Below, one piece after another: positions 19,750 to 29,755 of a stretch of 64,000 nt of DNA. The stretch covers positions 3,286,001-3,350,000 of the forward strand of contig NZ_CP097320.1 of the NCBI RefSeq assembly GCF_023515995.1, given 5' to 3'. The DNA comes from Candidatus Mycobacterium methanotrophicum. GTDB lineage: Bacteria > Actinomycetota > Actinomycetes > Mycobacteriales > Mycobacteriaceae. Made by a program: the position numbers and the translations under genes. Position 1 is the stretch's first letter. Every line of letters begins with the position of its first letter. The notes under the pieces are model-generated. The model was not told the DNA's origin. It saw nothing but the letters and a program-made list of their open reading frames with translations, and did no database searches.

Positions 19750-20361
19750 TCAAATACCGGTCCAGGTCTGGTCAAGTTGTTCTGCCACGTCGATGACTTG
19801 CGCCTTCTGGGACGGCGGTGAATCGATTTCCGCGCTGACGTATTGCGCGATGAAGCGCCGGATCTCGCCGTCAACGCCGGCGATGATGCGCAATAGCTCC
19901 CCGCGGATACTTCTCGACGACACGTGGACGGTGATATCCGACGCCCGCGGCTTGGCCACATCGACGATCAGCAGCAGGGGTTCGGCAGCGCGCGCTGTCG
20001 CAGTCAATGCGATGTCGCCGGCAACCCGGAACCGCTGTTTGTCGAGTCGCAGGTCAAGAAGGAGATCGATCAGAAGCGGGATGTGGATGTCAAAAGTGAT
20101 GGTGTCGCCGACGTTACGGCTGACCTGCGGCTCCTTGATCGCCACCCGGGCGCTGACTTTGGCGATCTTGCCCGGTCCCTGTGCAATCGGCTCCATGTCG
20201 AACTCGTTGCCGGCGAACGCGGCGAAGGCGGCGCCGACACGTTCCTCCGTCACGGCGACTTCGAAGAATCGCCGCCCAAAAACTTCGTAGCTCACGTAGT
20301 CGTAGCCCTGCATAACCAGATACCGTCTCACGTCACCTTCCGACACTGCGGCTGATCCCAT
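19750..20361 (-). CDS. Conserved hypothetical protein
   Basis: 203 residues from the ATG at 20361 (MGSAAVSEGDVRRYLVMQGY). The longer open frame upstream is Arg-rich noise overlapping topoisomerase IB on the other strand, so I reject it. The protein has alternating beta-strand-like segments (DTITFDIHIPLLIDLLLDLR, GDIALTATARAAEPLLLIVD) and a C-terminal helix with RRFIAQYVSAEID. This resembles mycobacterial lipid/steroid-binding-like hypotheticals, but no family can be named. No signal peptide or membrane segment. Confidence 0.7.
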   Translation of the reverse strand: MGSAAVSEGDVRRYLVMQGYDYVSYEVFGRRFFEVAVTEERVGAAFAAFAGNEFDMEPIAQGPGKIAKVSARVAIKEPQVSRNVGDTITFDIHIPLLIDLLLDLRLDKQRFRVAGDIALTATARAAEPLLLIVDVAKPRASDITVHVSSRSIRGELLRIIAGVDGEIRRFIAQYVSAEIDSPPSQKAQVIDVAEQLDQTWTGI

Positions 20362-20450
20362 CGTGTCGGCCGAAGCCAGCGATGTTAAGCAAATTCCGCC
20401 GCGGGTAAACCACTGCGCATGAAAGCGCAGGTCGGCTACGGGATGCACAG

Positions 20451-21473
20451 ATGAGGTTGCGTAAAAGCGCCGTCGGCGGACCAGGTTTTCGTCGTATTCG
20501 GCGGGGTCGCTGCTTCTCCTACGTCGACGCGCAGCGCGGCCGCGTCGACGACCCGGAATGCCTGGCGCGGATCGAAGCGCTGGCGATCCCGCCGGCGTGG
20601 AAGAACGTGTGGATCTGCCCATACCCCGACTGCCACATCCAAGCGGTCGGCACGGACGCCGCCGGACGCCGCCAGTACGTCTACCACGAGCAATGGCAGG
20701 CCGAGCGTTCGGAGGAGAAGTACGACCGGGCACTCAGCTTGGCCAAGCATCTGCTGGACTGGCGCCTTCACCTTCTCACCGACCTGCGAGGCCGCGGGCT
20801 CGGCCGCAATCGCGTGCTGGCACTGGCTCAGCATTTGATCGATCATGGCTACTTCCGGGCCGGCGGTGAGGAGTACGCCCGGGAGAATGGCAGCTACGGA
20901 CTGGCCACGCTGCGCCGTGAACATGTCCGACTACACCGTGACAGCGTGGAATTCGACTATCCCGCGAAAAGCGGAGTGCACCGGACGATTTCGCTGGAAG
21001 ACTCCCTGGTGATCAAGGCGGTCGGATCGCTGTTGCGTGCGGAGACGAAGATTCCGCGGCTACTGGTGTATCGCACCTCAGATGGCTGGTCCGAAGTGCG
21101 TGCCGACGAACTCAACGCTCGCTTTCGAAAGCTCGTGGGTGACGAGTTCAGTGTCAAGGATCTGCGGACCTGGCACGGCACGGTGCTGGCCGCGGAGGCG
21201 TTCGCCATGGCCCGAGAACCGACGTCAAAAACGGCTCGCCGCCGCGAAGAAGCGGCCGTGATGCGCGCGGTGGCCGAAGAATTGGGTAACACGCCCGCGG
21301 TGGCGCGGAGCTCCTATGCGGATCCACGGGTCGTGACCGCCTATGAACAAGGCGCCACCATCGCCCCGGCACTACGGAGAACCAAACGCCAGCGAACGCC
21401 AGAGGCAAGGCGCGAAACGCTCGAGCGGGCCACCGCGCAGATGATCAAACGCGTCGCCGGAGCGCAGCGATGA
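20451..21473 (+). CDS. DNA topoisomerase IB
   Basis: 340 residues, the normal size of bacterial poxvirus-type topoisomerase IB. It relaxes supercoils by a 3'-phosphotyrosyl intermediate. The N-terminal DNA-binding domain (GFRRIRRGRCFSYVD, IPPAWKNVWICPYPDCHIQA, GRRQYVYHEQWQ) is followed by the catalytic domain with KDLRTWHGTVLAAEAF and the nucleophile Tyr289 in ARSSYADPRVV. Divergent from the upstream hypothetical with a 89-bp spacer. Intact. Confidence 0.95.
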   Translation: MRLRKSAVGGPGFRRIRRGRCFSYVDAQRGRVDDPECLARIEALAIPPAWKNVWICPYPDCHIQAVGTDAAGRRQYVYHEQWQAERSEEKYDRALSLAKHLLDWRLHLLTDLRGRGLGRNRVLALAQHLIDHGYFRAGGEEYARENGSYGLATLRREHVRLHRDSVEFDYPAKSGVHRTISLEDSLVIKAVGSLLRAETKIPRLLVYRTSDGWSEVRADELNARFRKLVGDEFSVKDLRTWHGTVLAAEAFAMAREPTSKTARRREEAAVMRAVAEELGNTPAVARSSYADPRVVTAYEQGATIAPALRRTKRQRTPEARRETLERATAQMIKRVAGAQR

Positions 21474-21476
21474 ATG

Positions 21477-21563
21477 TCAGCTGCCGCCGTTGCCGTCCGA
21501 CACCGAGACTGTGACAAACAACCCGATGATCCCGACCAGCAGAACCAACCGGCGCAATGTCAT
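21477..21563 (-). CDS. Possible 28-residue membrane peptide
   Basis: A short open frame (MTLRRLVLLVGIIGLFVTVS then VSDGNGGS) encodes a basic start and one hydrophobic membrane segment. It ends just after the topoisomerase IB stop codon on the opposite strand. No clear ribosome site. It may instead be a signal-peptide leftover of a lost gene. Confidence 0.25.
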   Translation of the reverse strand: MTLRRLVLLVGIIGLFVTVSVSDGNGGS

Positions 21564-22042
21564 GCCGCGCCGCTTATGCCCGCTGCTATTTGTTGAGACA
21601 TCACCCGCCGGCCCGTGACGCCAAACGTCTGGCACTGACAGCCTTTGCGGCGCCGGTTATGAGACAATTCGGCTGTCGCACTGGCGCGAACAGGGCTAGG
21701 CGATCATACGTCGCGTTGTTAAGCGCGCCACACATCCACCCGCTGATGCTTCTATCCCGCCCGTGGCCTGTCAGGCTGGCAGAACCTGGAGGTGTTTTCG
21801 CATCCGATGTGCGCCCACAAAGTGACCGAACCGCGAACCAGCGGCTCCCTTGACGCACTGTCGGGCTGAATCACTATGGCCCACGGGTCAACTGACGTCC
21901 GCGGCGCACCGGTGTCCACCACCGGCCCGACGCGGCAGGATTATCTGGCGTTAACGGGTCTTCAGGTATGCTTTGGCACCGGTTGACTTTTGCGCGAAAA
22001 GTCCTTGTTTGGAGCTGCATATGCGTGGGAACATCGTCCGGC
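21564..22042. other. Intergenic region without recognised gene
   Basis: About 480 bp. Open frames here lack family features. The last 150 bp presumably carry the cutinase promoter, but no clear box is visible. Confidence 0.4.
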
Positions 22043-22786
22043 ATGATTCCACGTGACATGTTTCGTTTGATAGCTCTTCCGATCTTGGCGGCCATGGGCC
22101 TCGGCGGTCCCGCCGCCGCTGCTCCCGCTGCGTCCGCGCAGGGATGTCCCGACACCGAGGTGGTGTTCGCTCGCGGCACCGGCGAGGATCCGGGCGTCGG
22201 CCCGACCGGACAGGCATTCGTCGACGGCCTGCGGTCGCGGTTGGGCGGACGGTCGATGAACGTCTACCCGGTCAACTACCCGGCCAGCGACCAATGGTCC
22301 ACCGGCATGGACGGCATCCGCGACGCCGGCTCCCACATCGTTTCGATGGCGAACAGCTGCCCCAACACCAAGATGGTGCTCGGCGGCTACTCGCAAGGCG
22401 CCGCCGTCATGGGCTTTGTCACCTCGCCTGCCGTCCCCGATTCGATACCACCCGACATCGATCCGGCGACAATCCCGAAGCCGCTGTCGCCCGACGTCGC
22501 CAACCACGTCGCCGCGGTGGTGCTGTTCGGAGCGCCCAACGTGCGGGCCATGAACTTGCTCGGCCAACCGCAGGTTGTCATCGGCCCGCTGTATCAGGAC
22601 AAGACGATCAAGGTGTGCGCCCCCGAGGACCCGGTCTGCTCGGACGGGATCAACTTCGCCGCGCACAATACCTACGCCATCGACGCGGACGTGATCGCCC
22701 AGGGGGTGGACTTCGCCGCGAATCGCCTTGGCGCAGGCGGCACTCGGATGGCAGTGGCCTCCCCGCACCAAGGCTTTGGCGACTGA
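22043..22786 (+). CDS. Cutinase family secreted esterase
   Basis: 247 residues. A signal peptide (MIPRDMFRLIALPILAAMGL through PAAAAPAASAQG) is followed by the cutinase domain starting at CPDTEVVFARGTGEDPG. Catalytic Ser is in GGYSQGA (near 117), with the Asp and His in VCSDGINFAAHNTYA; paired cysteines (CPD, SCPN, VCAPEDPVC) fit the family. Mycobacterial members (Cfp21 type) are exported serine esterases acting on lipid esters. I start at 22043 because this gives a clean signal peptide; the upstream in-frame ATG would add 25 residues. Confidence 0.9.
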   Translation: MIPRDMFRLIALPILAAMGLGGPAAAAPAASAQGCPDTEVVFARGTGEDPGVGPTGQAFVDGLRSRLGGRSMNVYPVNYPASDQWSTGMDGIRDAGSHIVSMANSCPNTKMVLGGYSQGAAVMGFVTSPAVPDSIPPDIDPATIPKPLSPDVANHVAAVVLFGAPNVRAMNLLGQPQVVIGPLYQDKTIKVCAPEDPVCSDGINFAAHNTYAIDADVIAQGVDFAANRLGAGGTRMAVASPHQGFGD

Positions 22787-22857
22787 AGTTCGCGCATAGT
22801 CGCCGGCGCATCTCGCCGGACTGGTTCTCGGCGGTCGCCTAAGGACGCCGTCACCGC

Positions 22858-23397
22858 GGCGTCGACCCGGGGTTCATCAACGATCTCATTCCGTTCGTGC
22901 TCGCGAGCACCTGTCAGCGAATCGACCAGGTGCGCTGCATAGAGATCGCCGACTACGCGACCTACGACGGCGACGAGGTCATGCGCTACATGGGGTTCGG
23001 CAGGCCCCTGGACGACATGCCGATGCTGCTGCTACCGGGCGTGCTCAGCATTGCCTGGGGTGCAGCGATCCGTCAGCTGGCGGCCGGCTTGGGAGCCGAG
23101 CTGGACGAGATCACCGAATCCCTGCGGCCCGACTGGCCGCAACCTGCCCAGCCCGGCGGGTCGTATCGCGTGGCGATCGTCGGCGAACAGTCCTACACCG
23201 TGGGCGTCTGCCCAACCAGCCGCAAGGGCGATCACAACCACGCGGCCATTGCCGGCGCAGCGGGCCGAATCGTCAGCGCCATCCCAGCTGCGGTCGCGGC
23301 GCCGCCCGGCATCAGGACGACACTGGGTTTGCCGCTGGTCACCGGAAGCGGCCTCTACGCCGGGCCGGACGCAGTGTGTGTTGAGCGCTCTACTTGA
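22858..23397 (+). pseudogene. NAD(P)H-dependent amine dehydrogenase (DapB-like) remnant
   Basis: The open frame begins abruptly at GVDPGFINDLIPFVLASTCQ, which in the family follows the nucleotide-binding half of dihydrodipicolinate reductase-like amine dehydrogenases, so the N-terminal third including the GxxGxxG fold is missing. At ITESLRPDWPQPAQ two normally distant segments are joined, indicating a second in-frame deletion. The C-terminus (HNHAAIAGAAGRIVSAIP, GLPLVTGSGLYAGP) is present. Non-functional. Confidence 0.75.
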
Positions 23398-23481
23398 TCG
23401 AGATCGACGGTAGCGCACGGTTTTTCGCGTTTCTCCGACGCTGGCGTCGATCTCGGTGGTATCGCCCGCCGGCCCGCCCGA

Positions 23482-23718
23482 CTATTGCTCGCGCCTCTCG
23501 CGTTCTTCGGCGGCATCTGCTGCGCCGCGCGCTGCCTCCGCTTGTGCTTCCTTCCTGGCCGCATCCCGCTGGGCTTCGGCCTTGTCCTGTTGGGCCCTGC
23601 CCTCGCGGACCAGGTCGTCGCGGCCGGCAAGCGTGCCCCCAACCTCTTTGGCCTTGCCCTTGACGCCCTCCACGACTCCTTCGACGGCTTCTTGCGGACC
23701 GCTCTTCTTGTCCCCCAT
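23482..23718 (-). CDS. CsbD family stress-response protein
   Basis: 78 residues: GPQEAVEGVVEGVKGKAKEV followed by GGTLAGRDDLVREGRAQQDK, the CsbD signature, and a highly charged Ala/Glu/Arg coiled tail (AEAQRDAARKEAQAEAARGA). CsbD proteins are small stress-induced proteins of unknown mechanism, often under alternative sigma factors. GAAAGGCG precedes the ATG. Intact, single gene between two pseudogenes. Confidence 0.88.
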   Translation of the reverse strand: MGDKKSGPQEAVEGVVEGVKGKAKEVGGTLAGRDDLVREGRAQQDKAEAQRDAARKEAQAEAARGAADAAEERERREQ

Positions 23719-23891
23719 GTATCAATGCGCCTTTCGGTGGTTGTTGAGGTGGCAACGTTGGCACCGACGAGGTTTCCCACCGCGTCGCGACCTCAAACAC
23801 CAGGGCGCGCCGGTCATACCCCGGCCGGCCCGGACTACGCCCTGCCTGCCCACTGTCAAGAGGAATAACGTAGGGAATTACGGGTACCTGG

Positions 23892-24821
23892 ATGAGCGTG
23901 GTAAGTGAAAAGCTGCCCATCCGGGCCGGGTTGTGGTGTTTACCGGTGCCAGTGGCGGGATAGGACGGGCCACAGCGAAAGCCTTTGGGGCCCGCGGCGC
24001 ACACGTCGGCTTGGTGGCCCGCGGTGAGAAGGGGCTTGCCGGTGCTGCACGGGATGTCGAAGCCGCAGGCGGCAAGGCCTGCGCGATACCTACCGATGTG
24101 GCTGATCACGCCCGCCGAGTTCCGGCGCGTCACCGAGGTGACCTACCTCAGCTACGTCTACGCCACCGGGGCGGCGCTGCGGCGGATGAAACCGCGAAAC
24201 GCCGGCACCGTGGTACAGGTTGGCTCTGCCCTTGGCTACCGGGGAATCCCGCTCCGGAGCGCCTACTGCGCAGCCGAGCACGCGATTCAGGGCTTTCACG
24301 AGGCACTGCGATGCGAGTTGCCGCATGAAGGCAGCAAGGTCCGCGTCACGTTGGTGACGATGCCGGCGGTGAACACACCGCAGTTTTCCTGGGTGCTATC
24401 CCGGTTGCCCAAGCAGGCCAAGCCAGTTCCGCCTATCTACCAGCCTGAAGTCGCCGCGCGGACGGTGTTGTATGCCGCCGATCATCCTCGCCGCCGCGAG
24501 TACTGGGTAGGTGGCAGCACGGCAGGCACGCCGGTCGCCAATGCCATAGCGCCCGGTCTGCTAGATCGCTACCTCGCCCGTACCGGCTTCGACTCGCAGC
24601 AGACTGAGGATGACCGCCCACCCGGCCAGCCGGCGAATCTATGGGAACCCGCGGACGGTAAGAACGGCGAGGACTACTGCGCCCGAGGCATTTTCGACGA
24701 CCAGTCCAAAGATCGCAGCATTCAACTGTGGGCCTCGCAACATCACGGACTTCTCGGTGGCGCGGCGGCAGCCGCACTTGCCGCGGCGGCGGGAGCCGGT
24801 GACCACCATCGAGCGAATTAG
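23892..24821 (+). pseudogene. SDR family oxidoreductase, frameshifted and deleted
   Basis: The start MSVVSEKLPIRA shifts frame near 23925 into VVVFTGASGGIGRATAKAFG (the NAD(P)-binding TGxxxGIG motif). After AIPTDVADH near 24105 it jumps to TPAEFRRVTEVTYLSYVYAT in another frame, losing the NNAG region. The remainder (VQVGSALGYRGIPLRSAYCA, QLWASQHHGLLG) reaches the normal C-terminus. The active-site motif reads SAYCAAEHAI where the family has YxxxK, so the catalytic lysine is a glutamate. Confidence 0.87.
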
Positions 24822-24855
24822 CTACGCTGAAAGTCATAGATCAGGAGGGAATTCC

Positions 24856-26658
24856 ATGGCCGAACAAGAAGTCAGCGACTACCTACTCGAGCGTTTGCGG
24901 GCATGGGATGTCAAGCACGTCTTCGGGTACCCCGGCGACGGCATCAACGGAATCCTGGCCGCTTTCGGACGAGCCGACAACCAGCCGATGTTCATTCAAT
25001 CTCGGCACGAGGAGATGAGCGCGTTCGAAGCGGTCGGGTACGCCAAGTTCAGCAGCCGGCTCGGCGTTTGCATGGCGACGTCGGGACCTGGCGCTATCCA
25101 TCTACTGAATGGTCTGTACGACGCCAAGCTCGACCACGTGCCGGTGGTGGCCATCGTCGGCCAGACCAACCGCAGCGCCATGGGCGGGTCGTACCAACAA
25201 GAGGTCGACCTGATGAGCCTGTACAAGGATGTTGCCAGCGACTACGTCCAAATGGTCACCGTACCAGAACAATTGCCCAACGTGCTCGATCGCGCTATCC
25301 GGGTGGCCTTGGCACAACGCGTGCCGACAGCGTTGATCATCCCGGCCGATGTGCAGGAGTTAGCATATTCGCCGCCGACTCACGCGTTCAAGATGGTGCC
25401 GTCCAGCATGGGCATCGAGTGGCCGGCGATCGATCCCGACGACGCGGCCATCGCCCGCGCGGCCGACATCCTCAACCAAGGCAAGCGAGTGGCCATACTG
25501 GTAGGCACCGGCGCGCGCCGGGCACGCGACGAACTCATCGAAGTCGCCGACCTGCTCGGTGCCGGAGCAGCCAAAGCGCTGCTCGGCAAGGATGTGCTGT
25601 CCGATGAATTACCGTGGGTGACCGGGTCTATCGGTCTGCTGGGCACCCGGCCCAGCTACGAGATGATGCGCGACTGCGACACCCTGCTGACCGTGGGATC
25701 CAGCTTCCCGTATACCCAGTTCATGCCGGAATTCGGGCAGTGCCGATCGGTGCAGATCGACATCGACGGTCGGTTCATCGGAATGCGCTACCCGTACGAG
25801 ATCAACCTCGTCGCCGACGCCGGGGCCGCGTTACGGGCCCTGATTCCGCTGCTGAAGCGCAAGAAGGACAGGTCGTGGCGGCAGGGCATCGAGAAAAACG
25901 TCGCGCGGTGGTGGGAAACCATGCACAAAGAGGCGATGGTCACTACCGATCCGATCAACCCGCTGCGGCTGTTCTCCGAGCTGTCTCCCCAGCTGCCCGA
26001 CAACGCCATCGTCACAGCCGATTCCGGTTCGGCGGCCAACTGGTATGCACGCAACTTGGTGTTCCGCGGTGAGATTCGCGGCTCACTGTCGGGCACGCTT
26101 GCCACCATGGGCCCCGGTGTGCCGTACGGGATCGGAGCCAAGTTCGCTCAGCCGCAACGACCGGTCATTGCGTTCAGCGGTGACGGTGCGATGCAGATGA
26201 ACGGCATGGCCGAACTGATCACGATCAAGCGATACTGGCGCGAGTGGGACGATCCGCGTCTGATTGTGGCGATCCTGCACAATAACGACCTCAACCAAGT
26301 CACCTGGGAAATGCGTGCAATGGCGGGCGCGCCCAAATTCGTTGAATCGCAGACCCTTCCCGATGTCGACTATGCGTCGTTTGCGGCCGGCCTTGGACTC
26401 AACGCGTCATCGGTCAAGGACCCCGACGAACTCGCGGACGTTTGGCGCGACGCGTTGTCAGCCGACCGTCCCACCGTCCTGGACGTCCACACCTCCCCCG
26501 ACATGCCCCCGATCCCGCCGCATGCCACCTGGGATCAGTTCAAAGCGGTCACCACCGCCGTGCTGGCCGGCGACGAGGACCGGAGGGATTTCATCAAGAC
26601 CGGTCTCAAAACCAAGGCGCAAGAGTTCTTGCCGCACAAGAAACATCGAGAAGCGTGA
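24856..26658 (+). CDS. Thiamine pyrophosphate-requiring enzyme (pyruvate oxidase-like)
   Basis: 600 residues with three domains: an N-terminal TPP Pyr domain (HVFGYPGDGINGILAAFGRA, with the activating Glu in QSRHEEMSAFEAVGYAKF), a central FAD/NAD-like domain (about 195-325) and a C-terminal TPP domain with the GDG...NN motif (VIAFSGDGAMQMNGMAEL, ILHNNDLNQVTWEM). The family includes pyruvate oxidase/dehydrogenase (PoxB-like) and acetolactate synthase; the pattern fits the PoxB-like side, but substrate is inferred. AGGAGGGA lies 7 bp before the ATG. Intact. The following pseudogene starts on its stop codon (GTGA overlap). Confidence 0.9.
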   Translation: MAEQEVSDYLLERLRAWDVKHVFGYPGDGINGILAAFGRADNQPMFIQSRHEEMSAFEAVGYAKFSSRLGVCMATSGPGAIHLLNGLYDAKLDHVPVVAIVGQTNRSAMGGSYQQEVDLMSLYKDVASDYVQMVTVPEQLPNVLDRAIRVALAQRVPTALIIPADVQELAYSPPTHAFKMVPSSMGIEWPAIDPDDAAIARAADILNQGKRVAILVGTGARRARDELIEVADLLGAGAAKALLGKDVLSDELPWVTGSIGLLGTRPSYEMMRDCDTLLTVGSSFPYTQFMPEFGQCRSVQIDIDGRFIGMRYPYEINLVADAGAALRALIPLLKRKKDRSWRQGIEKNVARWWETMHKEAMVTTDPINPLRLFSELSPQLPDNAIVTADSGSAANWYARNLVFRGEIRGSLSGTLATMGPGVPYGIGAKFAQPQRPVIAFSGDGAMQMNGMAELITIKRYWREWDDPRLIVAILHNNDLNQVTWEMRAMAGAPKFVESQTLPDVDYASFAAGLGLNASSVKDPDELADVWRDALSADRPTVLDVHTSPDMPPIPPHATWDQFKAVTTAVLAGDEDRRDFIKTGLKTKAQEFLPHKKHREA

Positions 26659-27673
26659 CCGCCGCGCCGGCACAACTCAAAGACGTCCAAGCCCGTCACC
26701 TAAGGTCTACGAGGCGCTAGCTGCCGACCTGCGCGAACGCGTCGACGGCGAGGTGCGATTCGATCCCGGTTCACGTGCCGCCTACTCCACCGATGCATCC
26801 AACTACCGACAGGTGCCCATTGGCGTTGTGATGCCGCGCAACCCGGATGCCGCGGTGGCGGCCCTCGCTGTGTGCCGCCAGTACGACGTGCCGGTGCTGT
26901 CCCGCGGCGGCGGTACCAGCTTGGCCGGGCAATGCTGTAACGCTGGAGTAGTCATCGACTGGAGCAAGTACTGCACCCGCGTCACCTCCGTCGACACCGA
27001 CGCCGGTATCGCCGTTGTGGAGCCCGGCATCAAGCTCGACCAACTCAACGACGAGCTCGACTCGTCGGGCTGGATGGTGGGACACCGTCACGCATACCCG
27101 TGGACTTTCCACACTGGCGAAAAAGGCGGGCGGGATCGACGTCCACCGCGACATGCCGAACTTCGCTGACGAGCGGTTCACTAGATGGTTTCACCACCGC
27201 CGGTCGGCGCCCACCCCCGCGGCGCGCGGGCGGGTGCTGCTTTGGCCGGATACCTTCGTCAACAACTTCGATCCCGAGGTCGGCAAAGCCGCTGTCGCGG
27301 TGCTGGAATCGGCGGGATTCGCTGTCGAGGTTCCACGCCGAACCGTATGTTGCGGGCTGACGTGGATCTCCACCGGCCAACTCAACACCGCTGCGGCGAG
27401 GACCGGCAGCTGCTTGTCGATGCCGGAGTTGAGCTGGATGTCCTCGACGCCGGATGTTGTGGTTTGGCAGGCAATTTCGGCTTCGAGAAGGGTCATTACG
27501 ACGTTTCGGCAGCCTGTGCTGAAGACAAACTCATGCCGGCGCTGCGCAAGGCCGATCCCGATGCGCTGGTCCTTGCTGACGGGTTCAGCTGCCGTACCCA
27601 AATCCGCGAGCTCTCCGCCGATCACCGCCCGATGCACATCGCACAGGTCATTGCCGCTGCCCTGAAAGACTAA
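26655..27673 (+). pseudogene. FAD-binding and Fe-S oxidase (D-lactate dehydrogenase-like) remnant
   Basis: Overlaps the upstream TPP enzyme by GTGA, suggesting an original operon. The N-terminal FAD-binding part (FDPGSRAAYSTDASNYRQVP, VPVLSRGGGTSLAGQCCNAG, TDAGIAVVEPGIKLDQLND) ends near residue 135. It then joins, in shifted frames, to pieces of the C-terminal iron-sulfur reductase part (VLLWPDTFVNNFDPEVGKAA, TVCCGLTWISTGQ, LDAGCCGLAGNFGFEKGHYD). Intact relatives exceed 900 residues, so about two thirds of the gene is gone. Several frameshifts. Confidence 0.85.
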
Positions 27674-28622
27674 CCGTTTTCCGCGTCGCGCGGGTCGAGT
27701 AGGAAGGCGCCTTCGGCTTCGCCGAGTGGACGCCGATCCGGTCGGAACCGGTAGATGAATCCGTCCTGACTCAATTCGGCGCGGACCGCCTCGATGGTAG
27801 CGACGGTACGTGGATCGTTTGGCGGGATTGCGCCGCGGATCGACGGCATCAGCAACGCCGCATCGATCCGTGGATCATCGGGCGCCCGCCGCCATCTGCC
27901 GGATGGGTGCAAACAGTCGGTGTCAGTGTCGGCAACCAGCAGATCGGCCAGACGCTGCCATTTGCCGCCCTGCTGTCGTGACGCCACCGCACCGATGCCG
28001 CGCAACCCCGCCGCGCACGTCAGCCGAGAATGCGCCCAGTGGTTTTTGTCCAATTCCCACATTCCGGAGTCGGGCTCACGCCATCTCTTTTCGATTGCGT
28101 CGACGGCGGTCTGGACTGCCTGCCAATGGGTCCAATCCATCCGGTCGAGGCGGGCGGCCGCGGCAAAGAGCAGTAGCGCCTCGCCGTACGCGTCGAGCTG
28201 GAATTGGTCGGTCACCCAGTTGCCCACCTCGGCGAAACCGCCGCCGGGGTAACCCGGAAGGTCCACGTCGTGCTCGTCTGGCACCGCCTCGCCCGCGGCC
28301 GAGTAGGCGGGCTTCAGCGCAGGGCCGTCGGCAAGAATGCGCTCACTGGCATAGCGCACCGCGTCATCGAGCAGCGGGCGGGCGCCGGCGGCAGCAACTG
28401 CCTACCCCACACGAATCGCGCATCGTCCGGCGAAACCGCGTACACGCCGCCACCGCCCAGCAGCGAATTGAACAGCGCAGCGCCATCCCAACGCGGCAAA
28501 CACATCCAGCAAAAATCGCCTCGCGGGCCAACCAGGATTCCCCGCTCCCCGTCCGCGAGCAAGGCGTATTGCCGTAACACCTGCGGCAGGAGCTGCTCGG
28601 AAACCGTTTCGCCTAGTTGCAT
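27670..28622 (-). pseudogene. Glycoside hydrolase family 15 protein, internally deleted
   Basis: The 5' part (28622 downward: VLRQYALLADGERGILVGP, GDFCWMCLPRWDGAALFNSL, GGVYAVSPDDARFVWG) is the N-terminal beta-domain of GH15 glucoamylase-like proteins. Near 28390 it jumps frame into the catalytic barrel: DDAVRYASERILADGPALKP, VDLPGYPGGGFAEVGNWVTD, DSGMWELDKNHWAHSRLTCA. The 3' end stops at GAFLLDPRDAENG, short of the usual C-terminus. About 250 residues of the middle are missing. Its stop codon overlaps that of the convergent Fe-S pseudogene by a few bases. Confidence 0.85.
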
Positions 28623-28790
28623 GCGGCGGCCCGCATCAGACGCTGCACCCACCACGCGGGCATACCCGGTTTCGCTTGGCGGTAGCCGTTCCGAGTGTGC
28701 TCACATCGCCGACAACGGCGACATCCGACCAGACAGATCTCACCTGGGTTACCGTTTCCCGATTAGCCCGGTTGAAGGGAGCACGGCCCG

Positions 28791-29378
28791 ATGAGGATTT
28801 CCCACCCGGTTATCGCCGGTGTGATCGCGGCGTCAACGCTGACGGGGGGGTCGGTGGCCGGCTGCAGCAGCCATTCAAAGCCCTCGACGCCGACATCGGG
28901 ATCGACCACCTCGATGCACGTAGCACAGCAAGGCGACTACACCCAGCTGTTGATCAAGGCCAGTGACATCAACGCACCCGAACCTTTCACCGCAGGCCCA
29001 CCGGTCAATAACCCGAACGGCCAGCAGGGCGCACAAATCACGTTCACCGACCAAGACAAGGCACACACGATTATCGACACGATCCAGATCATGCTGGACC
29101 CTGCGGCCGCTGCGAACGCGCTGGATTCGGCGAAGGCGGTTCACCACGAAGCCTTGCTCGCCAAACCCCTAGGGGTTGATGTCGGGGTCGACGGCGCGAC
29201 GATCTCAGGGCCTTCGCCGGATCACTCCAAGGGAGTCACGATGTTGCTCTTCACCGAGGGCAAGGCGTTCGTCACGATGGAATTCGATGGTCCGTCATAT
29301 GCACTGGCACCACCGGAATTCGTTGCCGACGTCGGTCGCAAACAAGACGAGGCCATCAAGAAGGGCCTCGGCAGCTAA
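28791..29378 (+). CDS. Putative lipoprotein
   Basis: 195 residues. Signal peptide MRISHPVIAGVIAASTLTGG with lipobox VAGC (Cys25), so it should be lipid-modified and anchored outside the membrane. The mature part begins with a Ser/Thr/Pro linker, then a globular domain (YTQLLIKASDINAPEPFTAG, ALLAKPLGVDVGVDGATISG, VTMLLFTEGKAFVTMEFDGP) of the type seen in several mycobacterial Lpp/Lpq proteins. No enzymatic motif. GAAGGGAG precedes the ATG. Intact. Confidence 0.85.
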   Translation: MRISHPVIAGVIAASTLTGGSVAGCSSHSKPSTPTSGSTTSMHVAQQGDYTQLLIKASDINAPEPFTAGPPVNNPNGQQGAQITFTDQDKAHTIIDTIQIMLDPAAAANALDSAKAVHHEALLAKPLGVDVGVDGATISGPSPDHSKGVTMLLFTEGKAFVTMEFDGPSYALAPPEFVADVGRKQDEAIKKGLGS

Positions 29379-29379
29379 G

Positions 29380-29747
29380 CGCCCGGGCGCTCTCGACGCA
29401 GGGAAGTATCCGGTCCGGCTCCAAACTGACGGTGTTGATTCGCGGGATCCGCAGTTGCGCCAGGATGTCCAGATCGGCAGCGTACGAACGGACGTCGACT
29501 CCCGGCGCAATCAGCAAGCCCTCCCCCAATGAGATCGACACCCCGCGTTCGCCCATCGCCGCAAGGAGCTCTCGGCGCAGCCGGGGATCGTCGCGTAGCG
29601 AAAACGGTTGATACCGAGCACTTTCACTGGCGCGAAGCCAATCATGCCAGTGGTGATATTGTGGCATCCCAAATCTGCGACGAGGCGCACGTAGTCGACC
29701 GGCGGCATGCCGAACACGCAGAGCATCTCGAAACCGAGACGATCCAC
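29380..29747 (-). pseudogene. TIM-barrel (sugar phosphate isomerase/epimerase-like) remnant
   Basis: Two frames carry consecutive homologous pieces: MDRLGFEMLCVFGMPPVDYV, RLVADLGCHNITTGMIGFAP, then in another frame YQPFSLRDDPRLRRELLAAM, GVSISLGEGLLIAPGVDVRS and LDILAQLRIPRINTVSLEPD. This is the first half of an AP-endonuclease-2/xylose-isomerase-like barrel; the second half is missing. One frameshift plus a 3' truncation. Confidence 0.7.
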
Positions 29748-29755
29748 CGAGCGGG

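Noticed and set aside
19750..20733. 327-residue version of the hypothetical gene
   Set aside because: The first 124 residues are Arg/Pro-rich and antisense to topoisomerase IB; the ATG at 20361 gives a sensible protein.
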